A stretch of DNA of 64,000 bases from Halobacteriales archaeon QS_5_68_33 (lineage in GTDB: Archaea > Halobacteriota > Halobacteria > Halobacteriales > Haloarculaceae), in the NCBI GenBank assembly GCA_003023785.1, contig PXRS01000032.1, positions 1-64,000 of the forward strand, written 5' to 3'. The notes beneath the pieces are model-generated. The model ran no database searches and was not told the DNA's origin. It was given only the letters and a program-made list of their open reading frames with translations. Every line of letters begins with the position of its first letter. Position 1 is the first letter of the stretch. Both the position numbers and the translations under genes were made by a program. Positions 47,831-56,615 of this stretch are shown here, piece by piece.

Positions 47831-50107
47831 GTCGTCGGTCACCAGCGTTCCGGTGCCGTCCGGTTCGCCGTCGCCCGCGGCCAGGGGCAGTTCGACGACC
47901 GCGACGGCGCCGCGCTCGTCGTCCCCGTGCCCGTCGGACGGGGCCCACTCCGACCTGTCCTCGAACCAGACGTCGCCGCCGTATCGGTCTATCATCAACC
48001 GCACGAAGTAGAGTCCGAAGCCGATCGAACCTGACTCGTCCGACGTGAACGCCTCCTCGAAGATCTCCTTTTTGTACTCGTCTTCGACCCCGGGGCCGTT
48101 ATCGGCGATCTCGACGGTGACGGCGTTGGCTGTGGCGGTGCCATCGACGACGATCTCGACGTGGTCCCGGTCGTTGTGTTCGATGGCGTTACCGAGGAGG
48201 TTCTCGAACACTTCCCCCAGGAAGTCGTCCGCCCGGACCGCCGAGAGGCGGTCGAGGTCGGTCGCGATGTCGATACTGACGTGGTCGTGGCCCCTGCGCA
48301 TCTTGGTTACTTTCTCCGACAGCATCGCGCCGGGATCGACCGCCCGCAGTTCGACCGCCTCGTCGTCGCCGACGACGGTGGTGACGGTACGCACGTTGCG
48401 GGTGAGCGCGGTGATATCCGTGACCCAGTCCTCGATAACGTCGACGTGTTCGCTCGCTTCCCCGTCGACGTGCCCCCGGAGGCCGTCGAGGTGTCCTCGG
48501 ATCACCTGCATCCCGTTGAGCAGGTCGTGTCGAAGGACGCTGTTGAAAAACTCGATCTGCTCGGTGCGCGCCGCCAGGAGTTCGCGACTCTCGCGGAGTT
48601 CCTGTTCGCTCCCGACGCGGTCGAGGGCGTTTTCCGTCGACGACGCGAGGATTTCCGCCAGTCGCCGCTCCTCGTCGGTGAACCCGTCGTGGTCGGGTCC
48701 GGCGCTGATCCCGATGACGCCGTACCCACCGAGCGGATACAGCAGGGACCCGCCGAGGTTCAGCGAGACCTCGCCGGTTTCGACCTCGACGGGGTCCCCC
48801 AGCATCGGTTCGCCGGACTCGAACACCCGCCAGACGTCGCTGTCTCCCGGCCCGACTGTCACCTCGCTACGGGCCAACTGGTCCCCGAACGCCGCCTTGA
48901 GCGACTCGGCGAAGGCCGCTGGACGCAACACGTCGTCCTCGTCGTCGTACAGCATGGCGCCCGAATAGTGGTACCCCAGCAGTTCTTCGGCGGCAGTGAC
49001 CGAGATCTCGAGCACCTCCTCGGGCGTCTCGGCGGCGAGAAACCGCTGACTGACCGACTGGAGTCGTTCGAGCGCCTGTTCGCGCCGTTTCCGGATCGAG
49101 ACGTCCCGGAGGACGACAACCGTCCCGCGAACCCGGTCGTACTGGTCGCTGATCGGGGCGGCGTTCAGGTCGTAGACTTCGACGCCCTCCCCGGATCCCG
49201 CCGTGGCTCCGGGCGGGACGTACTCCCCGTCTTTCGCGGCCGCTCCCAGGATACCGGGCAACAGGTCGTTGACCGGAACTCCCACCGGGTCAGGCTCGTC
49301 GATGAGCATTCTGGCAGCCGGGTTCGTGTCGACGACGACGTCGGAGTCGTCGAGGACGAAGACGGGGTCGTCTATCCGTTTCAGGACCACCTCCGGAGCG
49401 AGCGGTTCGACGTTCAGGAACTCGTATCGAAACAGCGCAAGCGCGATGAGTACCGATTCGGCGGAGTAAAACAGGGTATTGAGACGTAGACCCGGGTGGA
49501 ACTGGATGCCGGCCTCGTAGACCACCGCGCCGACGACGGTGAGCCCGATAGCTCCGGTGATAAGTCCCGTCTGCTTGCGGTACATGTTCCGCGACGAGAT
49601 GAGAAACCGGACGAGGAGTCCGGTCCCCACGAACACGCCCACGTAGGCGGACACTATCGCGACCAGATACGCGATCCCCTCGGTTCGGGTCGGCAACACC
49701 GGGAATGTAAGTCCGTTGACTGTTCTGATCACCACCGGTTTGGTGAACATGTCGACGCCACTGACCGCTGCCATGATTGCGAAATAGCCCAGCAGCAGCC
49801 GGCGACGCCGCCGCGTCAGCCACTCGTCCCGTCCGGTGTAGGTCACCGCGAACAGCAGAAAAAATCCCACCGCGAGAAGCCACAACACGTACTCGGCGGC
49901 CAACAGCAGGTTGGTCGCTGGGGAATCGGGGACGGCGACCAGCGCGGCCAGGCCCAGTCCCACGACCCCCGGCAGTCCGGCGATCCCGGCCAACGGGCGG
50001 GCAGCCGGATGGTCGCGGTGTTTCAGCGCGACGTACGCGACGCCGAGCCCGGTCACGCCGCCGACCGCCAGCGCTCCCCCTATCAAGACGGCAACTGGGG
50101 AAGTCAT
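47828..50107 (-). CDS. Sensor histidine kinase (7TM - PAS - GAF - HATPase)
   Basis: VLRHDLLNGMQVIRGHLDGL; EIADNGPGV; SGSIGFGLYFVRLMIDRYGGDVWFED. Confidence 0.92.
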   Translation of the reverse strand: MTSPVAVLIGGALAVGGVTGLGVAYVALKHRDHPAARPLAGIAGLPGVVGLGLAALVAVPDSPATNLLLAAEYVLWLLAVGFFLLFAVTYTGRDEWLTRRRRRLLLGYFAIMAAVSGVDMFTKPVVIRTVNGLTFPVLPTRTEGIAYLVAIVSAYVGVFVGTGLLVRFLISSRNMYRKQTGLITGAIGLTVVGAVVYEAGIQFHPGLRLNTLFYSAESVLIALALFRYEFLNVEPLAPEVVLKRIDDPVFVLDDSDVVVDTNPAARMLIDEPDPVGVPVNDLLPGILGAAAKDGEYVPPGATAGSGEGVEVYDLNAAPISDQYDRVRGTVVVLRDVSIRKRREQALERLQSVSQRFLAAETPEEVLEISVTAAEELLGYHYSGAMLYDDEDDVLRPAAFAESLKAAFGDQLARSEVTVGPGDSDVWRVFESGEPMLGDPVEVETGEVSLNLGGSLLYPLGGYGVIGISAGPDHDGFTDEERRLAEILASSTENALDRVGSEQELRESRELLAARTEQIEFFNSVLRHDLLNGMQVIRGHLDGLRGHVDGEASEHVDVIEDWVTDITALTRNVRTVTTVVGDDEAVELRAVDPGAMLSEKVTKMRRGHDHVSIDIATDLDRLSAVRADDFLGEVFENLLGNAIEHNDRDHVEIVVDGTATANAVTVEIADNGPGVEDEYKKEIFEEAFTSDESGSIGFGLYFVRLMIDRYGGDVWFEDRSEWAPSDGHGDDERGAVAVVELPLAAGDGEPDGTGTLVTDD

Positions 50108-50296
50108 CGAACAGAGGTCCGTCGTTGCCCGTGATATACTTTACTCCGGAAATGATACTAGTGATACTGGCGCCTGTGGTCGGACAGAGGCGGTGTTCCG
50201 CAGTACGGCGGTCCATCATGAGGCCGGATACCGGCCGGCATGGTCCACCACGCCGGTCGCCTGCGCGGCCGTCGTTCGACGGGTCGTTCGTGGGAT

Positions 50297-50310
50297 AGCC
50301 GACCGTATCA
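50297..50310 (+). repeat. R1 single terminal arm, copy i
   Basis: AGCCGACCGTATCA ending in the stop of the zinc-ribbon CDS. Confidence 0.6.
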
Positions 50311-50514
50311 GCGCTCGTCGCTCGCCAGTCCGCGAGCCGCGATCGTCTCGCGACAGACCGGACAGACCGCGACGGTCCGGCCGTCGCGTTCCCGGACCAG
50401 CCAGTCGCCGGTCGCGGGGCTCTCGTGGCCACAGGCCGAACAGTACAGCGTCGTCTTGGGTGGCGTGTCGTCGGGGGGCGGTGCGCGCTCGGTGTCTGTC
50501 GCGGGGACGCTCAT
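50308..50514 (-). CDS. Small zinc-ribbon protein
   Basis: TTLYCSACGHESPATGDW...VAVCPVCRETIAARG. Confidence 0.85.
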   Translation of the reverse strand: MSVPATDTERAPPPDDTPPKTTLYCSACGHESPATGDWLVRERDGRTVAVCPVCRETIAARGLASDER

Positions 50515-50656
50515 TACAACGGGAGTAGGGGCTGGACACTAATAACTCTGTTTTCGACATGTTAGACCGTGACAGAAGGGATCTGAGTCGGTCGACCCCG
50601 CGATGGTGTGTCACAGAAGCGCGGTGGGGACGACCGGGACTGCGGGCCGTGCTCGA

Positions 50657-50736
50657 ACTGTCGGTTGTAAATCAGTTCCGGATGTCGTCGAACCGGTCGG
50701 CGAAATACCGGTAAATCGTTGCAACGGACCGTATCA
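50657..50736 (+). repeat. R1 element, copy h
   Basis: ACTGTCGGTTGTAAATCAGTTCCGGATGTCGTCGAACCGGTCGGCGAAATACCGGTAAATCGTTGCAACGGACCGTATCA; TCA is the agmatinase stop. Confidence 0.9.
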
Positions 50737-51846
50737 GTCGTCGTCGGCCGGCGTCTCGACGCTACCGTTCGGGCCGAGCGGTTCCTTGGGCTTGACCGGC
50801 GAGCCCTCCTCGAGATCGTTCTCGGCCAGTGCCATGCTGCCCATGACCTCGATGATGAGGCGGTTGGCGAAGCCGCTGGTGATGCCGCCGTTGTAGGAGT
50901 TCCGGTCGCTGACGTCGTAGGCGGGCGACACCTCGACGACGTCGAACCCGAAGTCATCGGGGTCGAGCGCCTTGACGACCTCGCGGACCATGTAGATCGC
51001 TTCGCGGGGGATCAGACCGCCGGGTTCGGGTTCACCGGTGCCCGGCGCGTAGGCGGGTTCCATCACGTCGACGTCGAAGGAGACCCAGACGGCCTCGGTC
51101 CCGTCGGTCGCACGCTGGACGGCGTCGGCGACGATGTCGTCCAGGTCCATGTTGCCGACTTCCGTCGCGGTGTACCACTTCATGCCGATGTCGCGCATGT
51201 CCTCGTAGGTGTCGGGCCCGGGCCAGAACCCGCGGGGACCGATGAGGGTGTAGTTGTCGCCGTCCAGGATGCCCTCGTCGTAGACGCGCTTGACCCAGGC
51301 ACCGTGGTCGTACTCGAAGCCGGTCAACCCGTCCTCGCCGGTGTCGGCGTGGCAGTCGAAGTGGATCAGGCCGATGTCCTCGTAGCCGTTGGCCTCCGCC
51401 CAGCCCTTGATGTCGGGGTGGGAGATGGAGTGGTCGCCGCCGATGACGATCGGCGTCGCCTGCTCGCTGATCTCGGAGACGGCGTCTTCGATGTTGAGCT
51501 GGCTCTGACGGGTGTCACCGGGCGAGACCTGCGCGTCGCCGGTGTCGGCGACGCTGTAGGTATCGAACGGGTCGACGCCCGTCTCGATGTTGAAGTGCTC
51601 GTAGGGCGGGGACGGTACCGTCGAGGCCGCCCGCACCGCCCGCGGGCCGTACCGGGTCCCGGGCCGGATCGTCGTCGCCGTGTCCAGGGGCGCGCCCAGG
51701 ATCCCGATGTCGACGTCCTCGTCGTCGAGTTCGTCGCGCTCGACCTCGGGCAGTTTCAGGAACGTCGGGACGCCGCTGAAGATCGGCTCGTTCGCTTCCT
51801 TGTGCTTCTCGCCGTAGATGTCCTCTCCGGACCTCTCGTCTGTCAT
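50734..51846 (-). CDS. speB: Agmatinase/arginase-family ureohydrolase
   Basis: VIGGDHSISHPDI; IHFDCHADTGED; SFDVDVMEPAYAPGTGEPEPGGL. Confidence 0.92.
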   Translation of the reverse strand: MTDERSGEDIYGEKHKEANEPIFSGVPTFLKLPEVERDELDDEDVDIGILGAPLDTATTIRPGTRYGPRAVRAASTVPSPPYEHFNIETGVDPFDTYSVADTGDAQVSPGDTRQSQLNIEDAVSEISEQATPIVIGGDHSISHPDIKGWAEANGYEDIGLIHFDCHADTGEDGLTGFEYDHGAWVKRVYDEGILDGDNYTLIGPRGFWPGPDTYEDMRDIGMKWYTATEVGNMDLDDIVADAVQRATDGTEAVWVSFDVDVMEPAYAPGTGEPEPGGLIPREAIYMVREVVKALDPDDFGFDVVEVSPAYDVSDRNSYNGGITSGFANRLIIEVMGSMALAENDLEEGSPVKPKEPLGPNGSVETPADDD

Positions 51847-51913
51847 TTTTCGTGTGGCTCCTTCGTACGAGCGTGCGCTCGTTCGCGACGTTCTGGTGTG
51901 TACCGTTCGATAG

Positions 51914-51968
51914 GAAAAGGCTTGCCTGGGATGTATCCAAGTTCCTCCCACGAACCCCTGCGGACATG
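51914..51968 (-). promoter_or_regulatory. Candidate bipartite promoter/operator of the agmatinase gene
   Basis: GAAAAGGCTTGCC and CCCCTGCGGACATG, starts 41 nt apart; same pair upstream of the SSS gene. Confidence 0.55.
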
Positions 51969-52103
51969 AACTCCTAATATGCCCTTCGAGACCGCGGGGT
52001 GGGTGCCGGCCGCGGCGACTCGGTCGAGGCGACAGCACGGGCATCCCCGGTACGGGTCCGGGAACGGCCCCGTCGCACGGACCGGAACGGGAAGCGGTGT
52101 GTC

Positions 52104-52185
52104 GTACGGTCGGTTGCAAGTCATTTCCGGGTTTCGTCGAACCGCCCGGCGAATCACCGGTACACAGTCACAACCGACCGCATCA
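52104..52185 (+). repeat. R1 element, copy j (mixed subtype)
   Basis: GTACGGTCGGTTGCAAGTC...GTCACAACCGACCGCATCA; TCA is the PhoU-like CDS stop. Confidence 0.9.
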
Positions 52186-53229
52186 GCTGTCGTCGGTAAA
52201 GACCGCGGGCGTCGAGCGGAAGGCGAAGTGCGTAGCGACATTGAGGCTGTCGCCGGCGTGGTCGCCGCTGTTGTGGAACGCTGTGAGCGTCCGCTGGAGT
52301 TCCAGGAGCGGTTCCGGGCGGGCTTCCTCGATGTGGGTCTGGGCCTCGGCGACCCGGCCGTCGAAGGCGTCGACGGCGTCGTGGCCGTCATCGGTCGCCG
52401 CTGTCGTGGGTGTGGTGACCGCCTGCCGGGTCGCGTCGGCGACACGGTCGAGCGCCGCCGCGACGGCTTCCATGTGGCACCCGGTCGCGTCGTCGAGCGC
52501 GAAGCCGTCGGTCTCGATGACGAGTTCGGCGACGTCGCGGGCCGCCTCGGCCATCAGGACGACGTCCTGGGCGACCGACCGGTAGCCGATGAGCGGGAAG
52601 CCGGTTTCGAGGCCGACCGAGCGGTTGAGCCGCGGGTTTCGGTAGGTGGTAAACACCAGCCGCAAGAAGAGATAAAACAGCTTCTCGACCTGGCGCTGGC
52701 GGTCGACGGCCCGGTGTGCGGCGTCGACGTCGTCGGCGAGCAGCCCGTCGACCGTCTCCGCGCGCATCGTCGCCTCCGTCCGCCAGAGCCGCTCCATCAG
52801 CGTCGGCAACTCGAAGTCCCCGGGGTCGACCGAACACCGGATCGCGACCGTGTCGATGCCCTCCTCGACGACCCCTAGCCCCATGAGCTGGCGTTCGGTC
52901 TCGGTGATGGCGTCGAACACTGCCGGGTCGAAGGGCCTCTCGCTCTCGCTCTCGATCTCGATGAGCTGTCGGCCGAGAACGTACTGTGCGAGGACGGCCC
53001 GGCGCACCGACTCCGGCGTCAGCGAGTCCGCGTCGACCGTCGTCGTCGCCTCGGTAGCCTTCGGCCGGTCAGGGACGACCAGCAGCGACCCGCCGTTCTC
53101 GTCGCGCTGGACGACCAGTTCATCGCCCTTCGAGAGGCCCTGCTCGCGGGTCCACTCCGCCGGAAGCGTCACCGCCAGCGTCGACGACCCCAGCTGCTGG
53201 ATCTTCCGTTTCATCCGGAGGTCGTCCAT
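52183..53229 (-). CDS. AbrB/SpoVT N-terminal domain plus PhoU-like domain regulator
   Basis: MKRKIQQLGSSTLAVTLPAEWTREQGLSKGDELVVQRDENGGSLLV; PhoU-like helices. Confidence 0.88.
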   Translation of the reverse strand: MDDLRMKRKIQQLGSSTLAVTLPAEWTREQGLSKGDELVVQRDENGGSLLVVPDRPKATEATTTVDADSLTPESVRRAVLAQYVLGRQLIEIESESERPFDPAVFDAITETERQLMGLGVVEEGIDTVAIRCSVDPGDFELPTLMERLWRTEATMRAETVDGLLADDVDAAHRAVDRQRQVEKLFYLFLRLVFTTYRNPRLNRSVGLETGFPLIGYRSVAQDVVLMAEAARDVAELVIETDGFALDDATGCHMEAVAAALDRVADATRQAVTTPTTAATDDGHDAVDAFDGRVAEAQTHIEEARPEPLLELQRTLTAFHNSGDHAGDSLNVATHFAFRSTPAVFTDDS

Positions 53230-53393
53230 GCTCACCGTCGACCACCCCGGGACTGTACCGACACGCTACACATTATCAATGGGTTGTGGGAACGGCTGTA
53301 AATGGTCTTTGGTCCGAACAAATATCCCATTCCATGTCCGTTGACACGTATATTGTTCCGGTGAATCGGATCAGAAACGACTACACGTCCGAT

Positions 53394-54947
53394 TCAGTCC
53401 TCCTCTTCGCCGGCCGCAGTGATCGTCCGGCGGCCCTGTCGGTCGAGGGTGCGGGTTCCGTAGGTGTCCTTGGTTGCGTAGGCGACGACCAGGAACGCCG
53501 CGAGGCCGACGATAGGGGCGATGAACGTCGGCAACCCGTCGAACGCGGGCGTGAAGACGCCGTTCTCGAAGTACAGCAGGTCGTTCTGGATCCCGTAGGT
53601 CGTCGGCACGAGGACAAAAAAGACCAGCCGCGTGAACGACCCGGTGAGCATCCCCGCCAGCGCTGCCGGCGTCGTCGCAATGCCGGGCCTGTAGATGCCG
53701 AACACGAGCGGGACGAGCAGGCCGGCGAAGGCGACGTCGAACGCCAGCACGAGCAGCATGCCCGTCGCACTGACGCGGATGGCAAAGAGCGCGCCCAGGA
53801 TCGTGATCGGGATCATCATCGCGCGGGTGGTCCAGAGCAGTTTGTCCGAGCCCTCGCGCAGGATGCCCTTGCCCTCGGACTCGACGCCCTCACCGGGGCT
53901 GTCCTCGTCGCGGACGCCCAGGACGTTCCGTGCCAGGGCCGCAGAGGTCCCCAGGATGGCGCCGTCGCCGGTCGACAGCGACGCGGCGGTGATCCCCGCG
54001 AGCACGAGCACCGCCAGCCACGGCGGGACCGCCTCCTGGAGCAGCGTGTACAGCACCGCCTGGTCGCCGGCCTGGACGCCGATCTCCGAGAGGATCGCAC
54101 CCGACGAGAGCGCGACAACCGAGAAGGGCACGCCGATGATGACCGTCCCGGCCGAGCCGATGAAACAGGCCTTCTGTGCCGTCTCCGGGTCCTTGGCGGC
54201 GAAGACCCGCTCCATGAAGTCGATGGCGACGATGTCACCCAGGCCCAGCGCCGCCAGCGTCGCGAGGTTGATGTACGCGCCCTGTCCGGGGTCGGTCAGC
54301 TGGCCGAGGTTCCCGGGACCCATCCCGCTGGGGATGGTAAAGCCGTAGTTCAGCGCGACGTATGCGACGAGACTCGTCGACCCGACCAGCGCGATGACCG
54401 CCTGGATGACGTCCGTGTACGCCACCGAAACCAGCCCCCCGGCGAACGTGTACACGAAGATGATCGCCGAGATGAGGACGACCCCCTGCGTGAAGGTCGT
54501 CCCCAGGAAGACCTGGAAAAGGAACCCACCAGCGACGAGGTTCCCGCCCAGCAGCAGCGAGAAACTCAACACCATGATGACCGCGGCGACGGTCTCCGTC
54601 GTGGAGCCGTACTTGCGCCGGTAGAAGTCCGGCAGCGTCATCAGGTCCATCCGGTTCATCGGCTTGGCGAAAAAGAGTCCCGTGAGGAACAGGCAGGTCG
54701 CCAGCCCCAGCGGAAGCGCCGCACCCGCCCAGAACCCGAACGATGCCGACAGGTCCGTGTTCCCCAGCGTCGCGTTCGAGTCGAGCGACTGGGCCATCAG
54801 CGTCGCCGCCGCCAGCGGGAGTATCAGGTTCCGCCCTGCGACGATGTAGTTGACGCTGTCGCCCTGGACCTTCTTCGAGACGTACAACCCGACCCCGATC
54901 ATCGCCAGGAGGAAGACGACCAGTCCCCAGAACAGCACTCCCGCCAT
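53394..54947 (-). CDS. Sodium:solute symporter family transporter
   Basis: VNYIVAGRNLILPLAAATLMAQSLDSNATLGNTDLSASFGFWAGAALPLGL; ASLSTGDGAILGTSA. Confidence 0.92.
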   Translation of the reverse strand: MAGVLFWGLVVFLLAMIGVGLYVSKKVQGDSVNYIVAGRNLILPLAAATLMAQSLDSNATLGNTDLSASFGFWAGAALPLGLATCLFLTGLFFAKPMNRMDLMTLPDFYRRKYGSTTETVAAVIMVLSFSLLLGGNLVAGGFLFQVFLGTTFTQGVVLISAIIFVYTFAGGLVSVAYTDVIQAVIALVGSTSLVAYVALNYGFTIPSGMGPGNLGQLTDPGQGAYINLATLAALGLGDIVAIDFMERVFAAKDPETAQKACFIGSAGTVIIGVPFSVVALSSGAILSEIGVQAGDQAVLYTLLQEAVPPWLAVLVLAGITAASLSTGDGAILGTSAALARNVLGVRDEDSPGEGVESEGKGILREGSDKLLWTTRAMMIPITILGALFAIRVSATGMLLVLAFDVAFAGLLVPLVFGIYRPGIATTPAALAGMLTGSFTRLVFFVLVPTTYGIQNDLLYFENGVFTPAFDGLPTFIAPIVGLAAFLVVAYATKDTYGTRTLDRQGRRTITAAGEEED

Positions 54948-55088
54948 CCGTCAGTGCCTCCCCGCGACCGCGGTCCCCGTGGTCGTCCGCCCGATACGCG
55001 ATCGATCCGAACACTCGTCCACCCAGAACGAGTTCGAGTGGTTGAACGTAGCCATTAGTTCGACAGAAGCGGAAAGCGAATCCCTCAT

Positions 55089-55143
55089 GAAAAGGTTTGT
55101 CGTAAGATTGTTCATCGTATTGGAATAACCCCCTGCGGGCATG
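55089..55143 (-). promoter_or_regulatory. Candidate bipartite promoter/operator of the SSS transporter gene
   Basis: GAAAAGGTTTGTC and CCCCTGCGGGCATG, starts 41 nt apart. Confidence 0.55.
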
Positions 55144-55294
55144 TACCGTACCCAACTCCTACCAGTTGTACCCGTGCGTATGAGGGAATATAAGGTCACG
55201 ACGATGACCGGTTCGAAGCGGATCGGAAACGCGTCACACGTGGGTCGCGGCGTGGCGACGCTGTCGACGGCCACCGCTCGGGGAGAGCGACCGG

Positions 55295-55759
55295 TCAGTG
55301 GGGGTCGGTCCGTGGGTGCGGTATCGGGGTTTCGACGTTCGTTTCGGAGCGGTCGGTGACTGCAATGGCGTGCCAGCGAACGAGACCACGCTTGAACGCC
55401 CGGAAGGTGAACACCTCGCCGTCGGGGGCAAACAGCACGAGCGCGTACTGCTCGGGGATCCGCTTGCGGTCGGTCTCGGTGAGGCTGGCGGGCGCAGAGG
55501 GCAACGTGTGGGAGTGATAGAACACGCGAGGCAGTCCCGGCGCACGCTCGTCGACGGTCGTCTCGAACCGCCGTTCGGGGTCGTCGGCGTCGTTTTCGAC
55601 CGGGACCACCTCGGTGGCGACCAACGCGTCGCCGCGACGCTCACAGCGGAGGTAGCCGCCCGCCTCCTCGGGGTGTCTGTCCGCGACGTGTCGCTCCAGC
55701 GCCGCCCGGACCCGCTCCGGGACGACGAGCGTCCGCACCGGTCGAGGGAACTGCACCAC
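55295..55759 (-). CDS. JAMM/MPN-like putative metalloprotease
   Basis: HPEEAGGYLRCERRGD...VFYHSHTLPSAPASLTETDRKRI. Confidence 0.7.
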   Translation of the reverse strand: MVQFPRPVRTLVVPERVRAALERHVADRHPEEAGGYLRCERRGDALVATEVVPVENDADDPERRFETTVDERAPGLPRVFYHSHTLPSAPASLTETDRKRIPEQYALVLFAPDGEVFTFRAFKRGLVRWHAIAVTDRSETNVETPIPHPRTDPH

Positions 55760-55801
55760 CCTCCCCCTACGTGCCGGGTGTTTAGGTCGGTTTCGGCCCC
55801 G

Positions 55802-55904
55802 TAGTGTTTCTCGCGAGCATGTACCGGTGAGTCGGTCGGGTCACCGGGTGACAGCGTTTCTCCGGACCGGCGGGGCATCGTCGGATCGCTCGCGAGAAAC
55901 ACCA
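55802..55904 (+). repeat. R4 inverted-repeat element, copy b
   Basis: TAGTGTTTCTCGCGAG...CTCGCGAGAAACACCA; inverted relative to copy a. Confidence 0.9.
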
Positions 55905-55961
55905 TCAGTGGCGCCTCCGACCCCGGATCGCCGGCCCCGGTGATCCCTTCTCCCACGAACA

Positions 55962-56590
55962 CGTGGAGGCGGCGCTCCAGGACGATGAGCGACTGGTATC
56001 GACAACGCGATGGTGTGGTCCGACGGGACGACCCACGGCCGGACGAAACACCAGCTGTTCGAGTACTTCCGGCCGGATGTCCTGGCCGACCTCCGGGACG
56101 GCATCGAGGCGGTCCCCGAGGCGCGACTCGACGCCGCTCTCGCCGACGGGCGGACGTTCGACTTCGCCGCGGAGGTCGCCGTCCCCGTCCCGTTGCGAGT
56201 GGTCATGGACCTGGTCGGAGTCCCCCGCGAGGACCACCGGCAGGTGTTGTCCTGGCTGGAGACCTTCCGGTTGGTGATGAACAAGGAGTACAGCGCGGCA
56301 GAGAGCGCGAACCCCGACGCGATGACCGAAACGGTCGCGTACTTCGAGGATCTGGTGGCCGAGCGGACGACCGACGGCGCGACGCTGGACGACCGCCTCG
56401 ACGTCGACGAGGCCGACCTGCCGCCCGCCGAGTACCTGGTCACCAAGCAGCGCTACAACTTCTTCCACCGGACGGACATTCCTCACATCCTCGACACGTA
56501 CGACGTCGACACGGTGATCCTCGTGGGCTTTATGACCCACATCTGCGTCCACTACACGGCCCACGGCGCCCACGGCTCCACCGGGGTCGT
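55962..56590 (+). pseudogene. Chimeric remnant: cytochrome P450 segment joined to isochorismatase-hydrolase segment
   Basis: VAVPVPLRVVMDLVGVPREDHRQVLSWLETFRLVMNKEY... then YLVTKQRYNFFHRTDIPHILDTYDVDTVILVGFMTHICVHYTAHGA. Confidence 0.75.
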
Positions 56591-56615
56591 GGGGGCCGCG
56601 GTCGAGGGCGACCGA

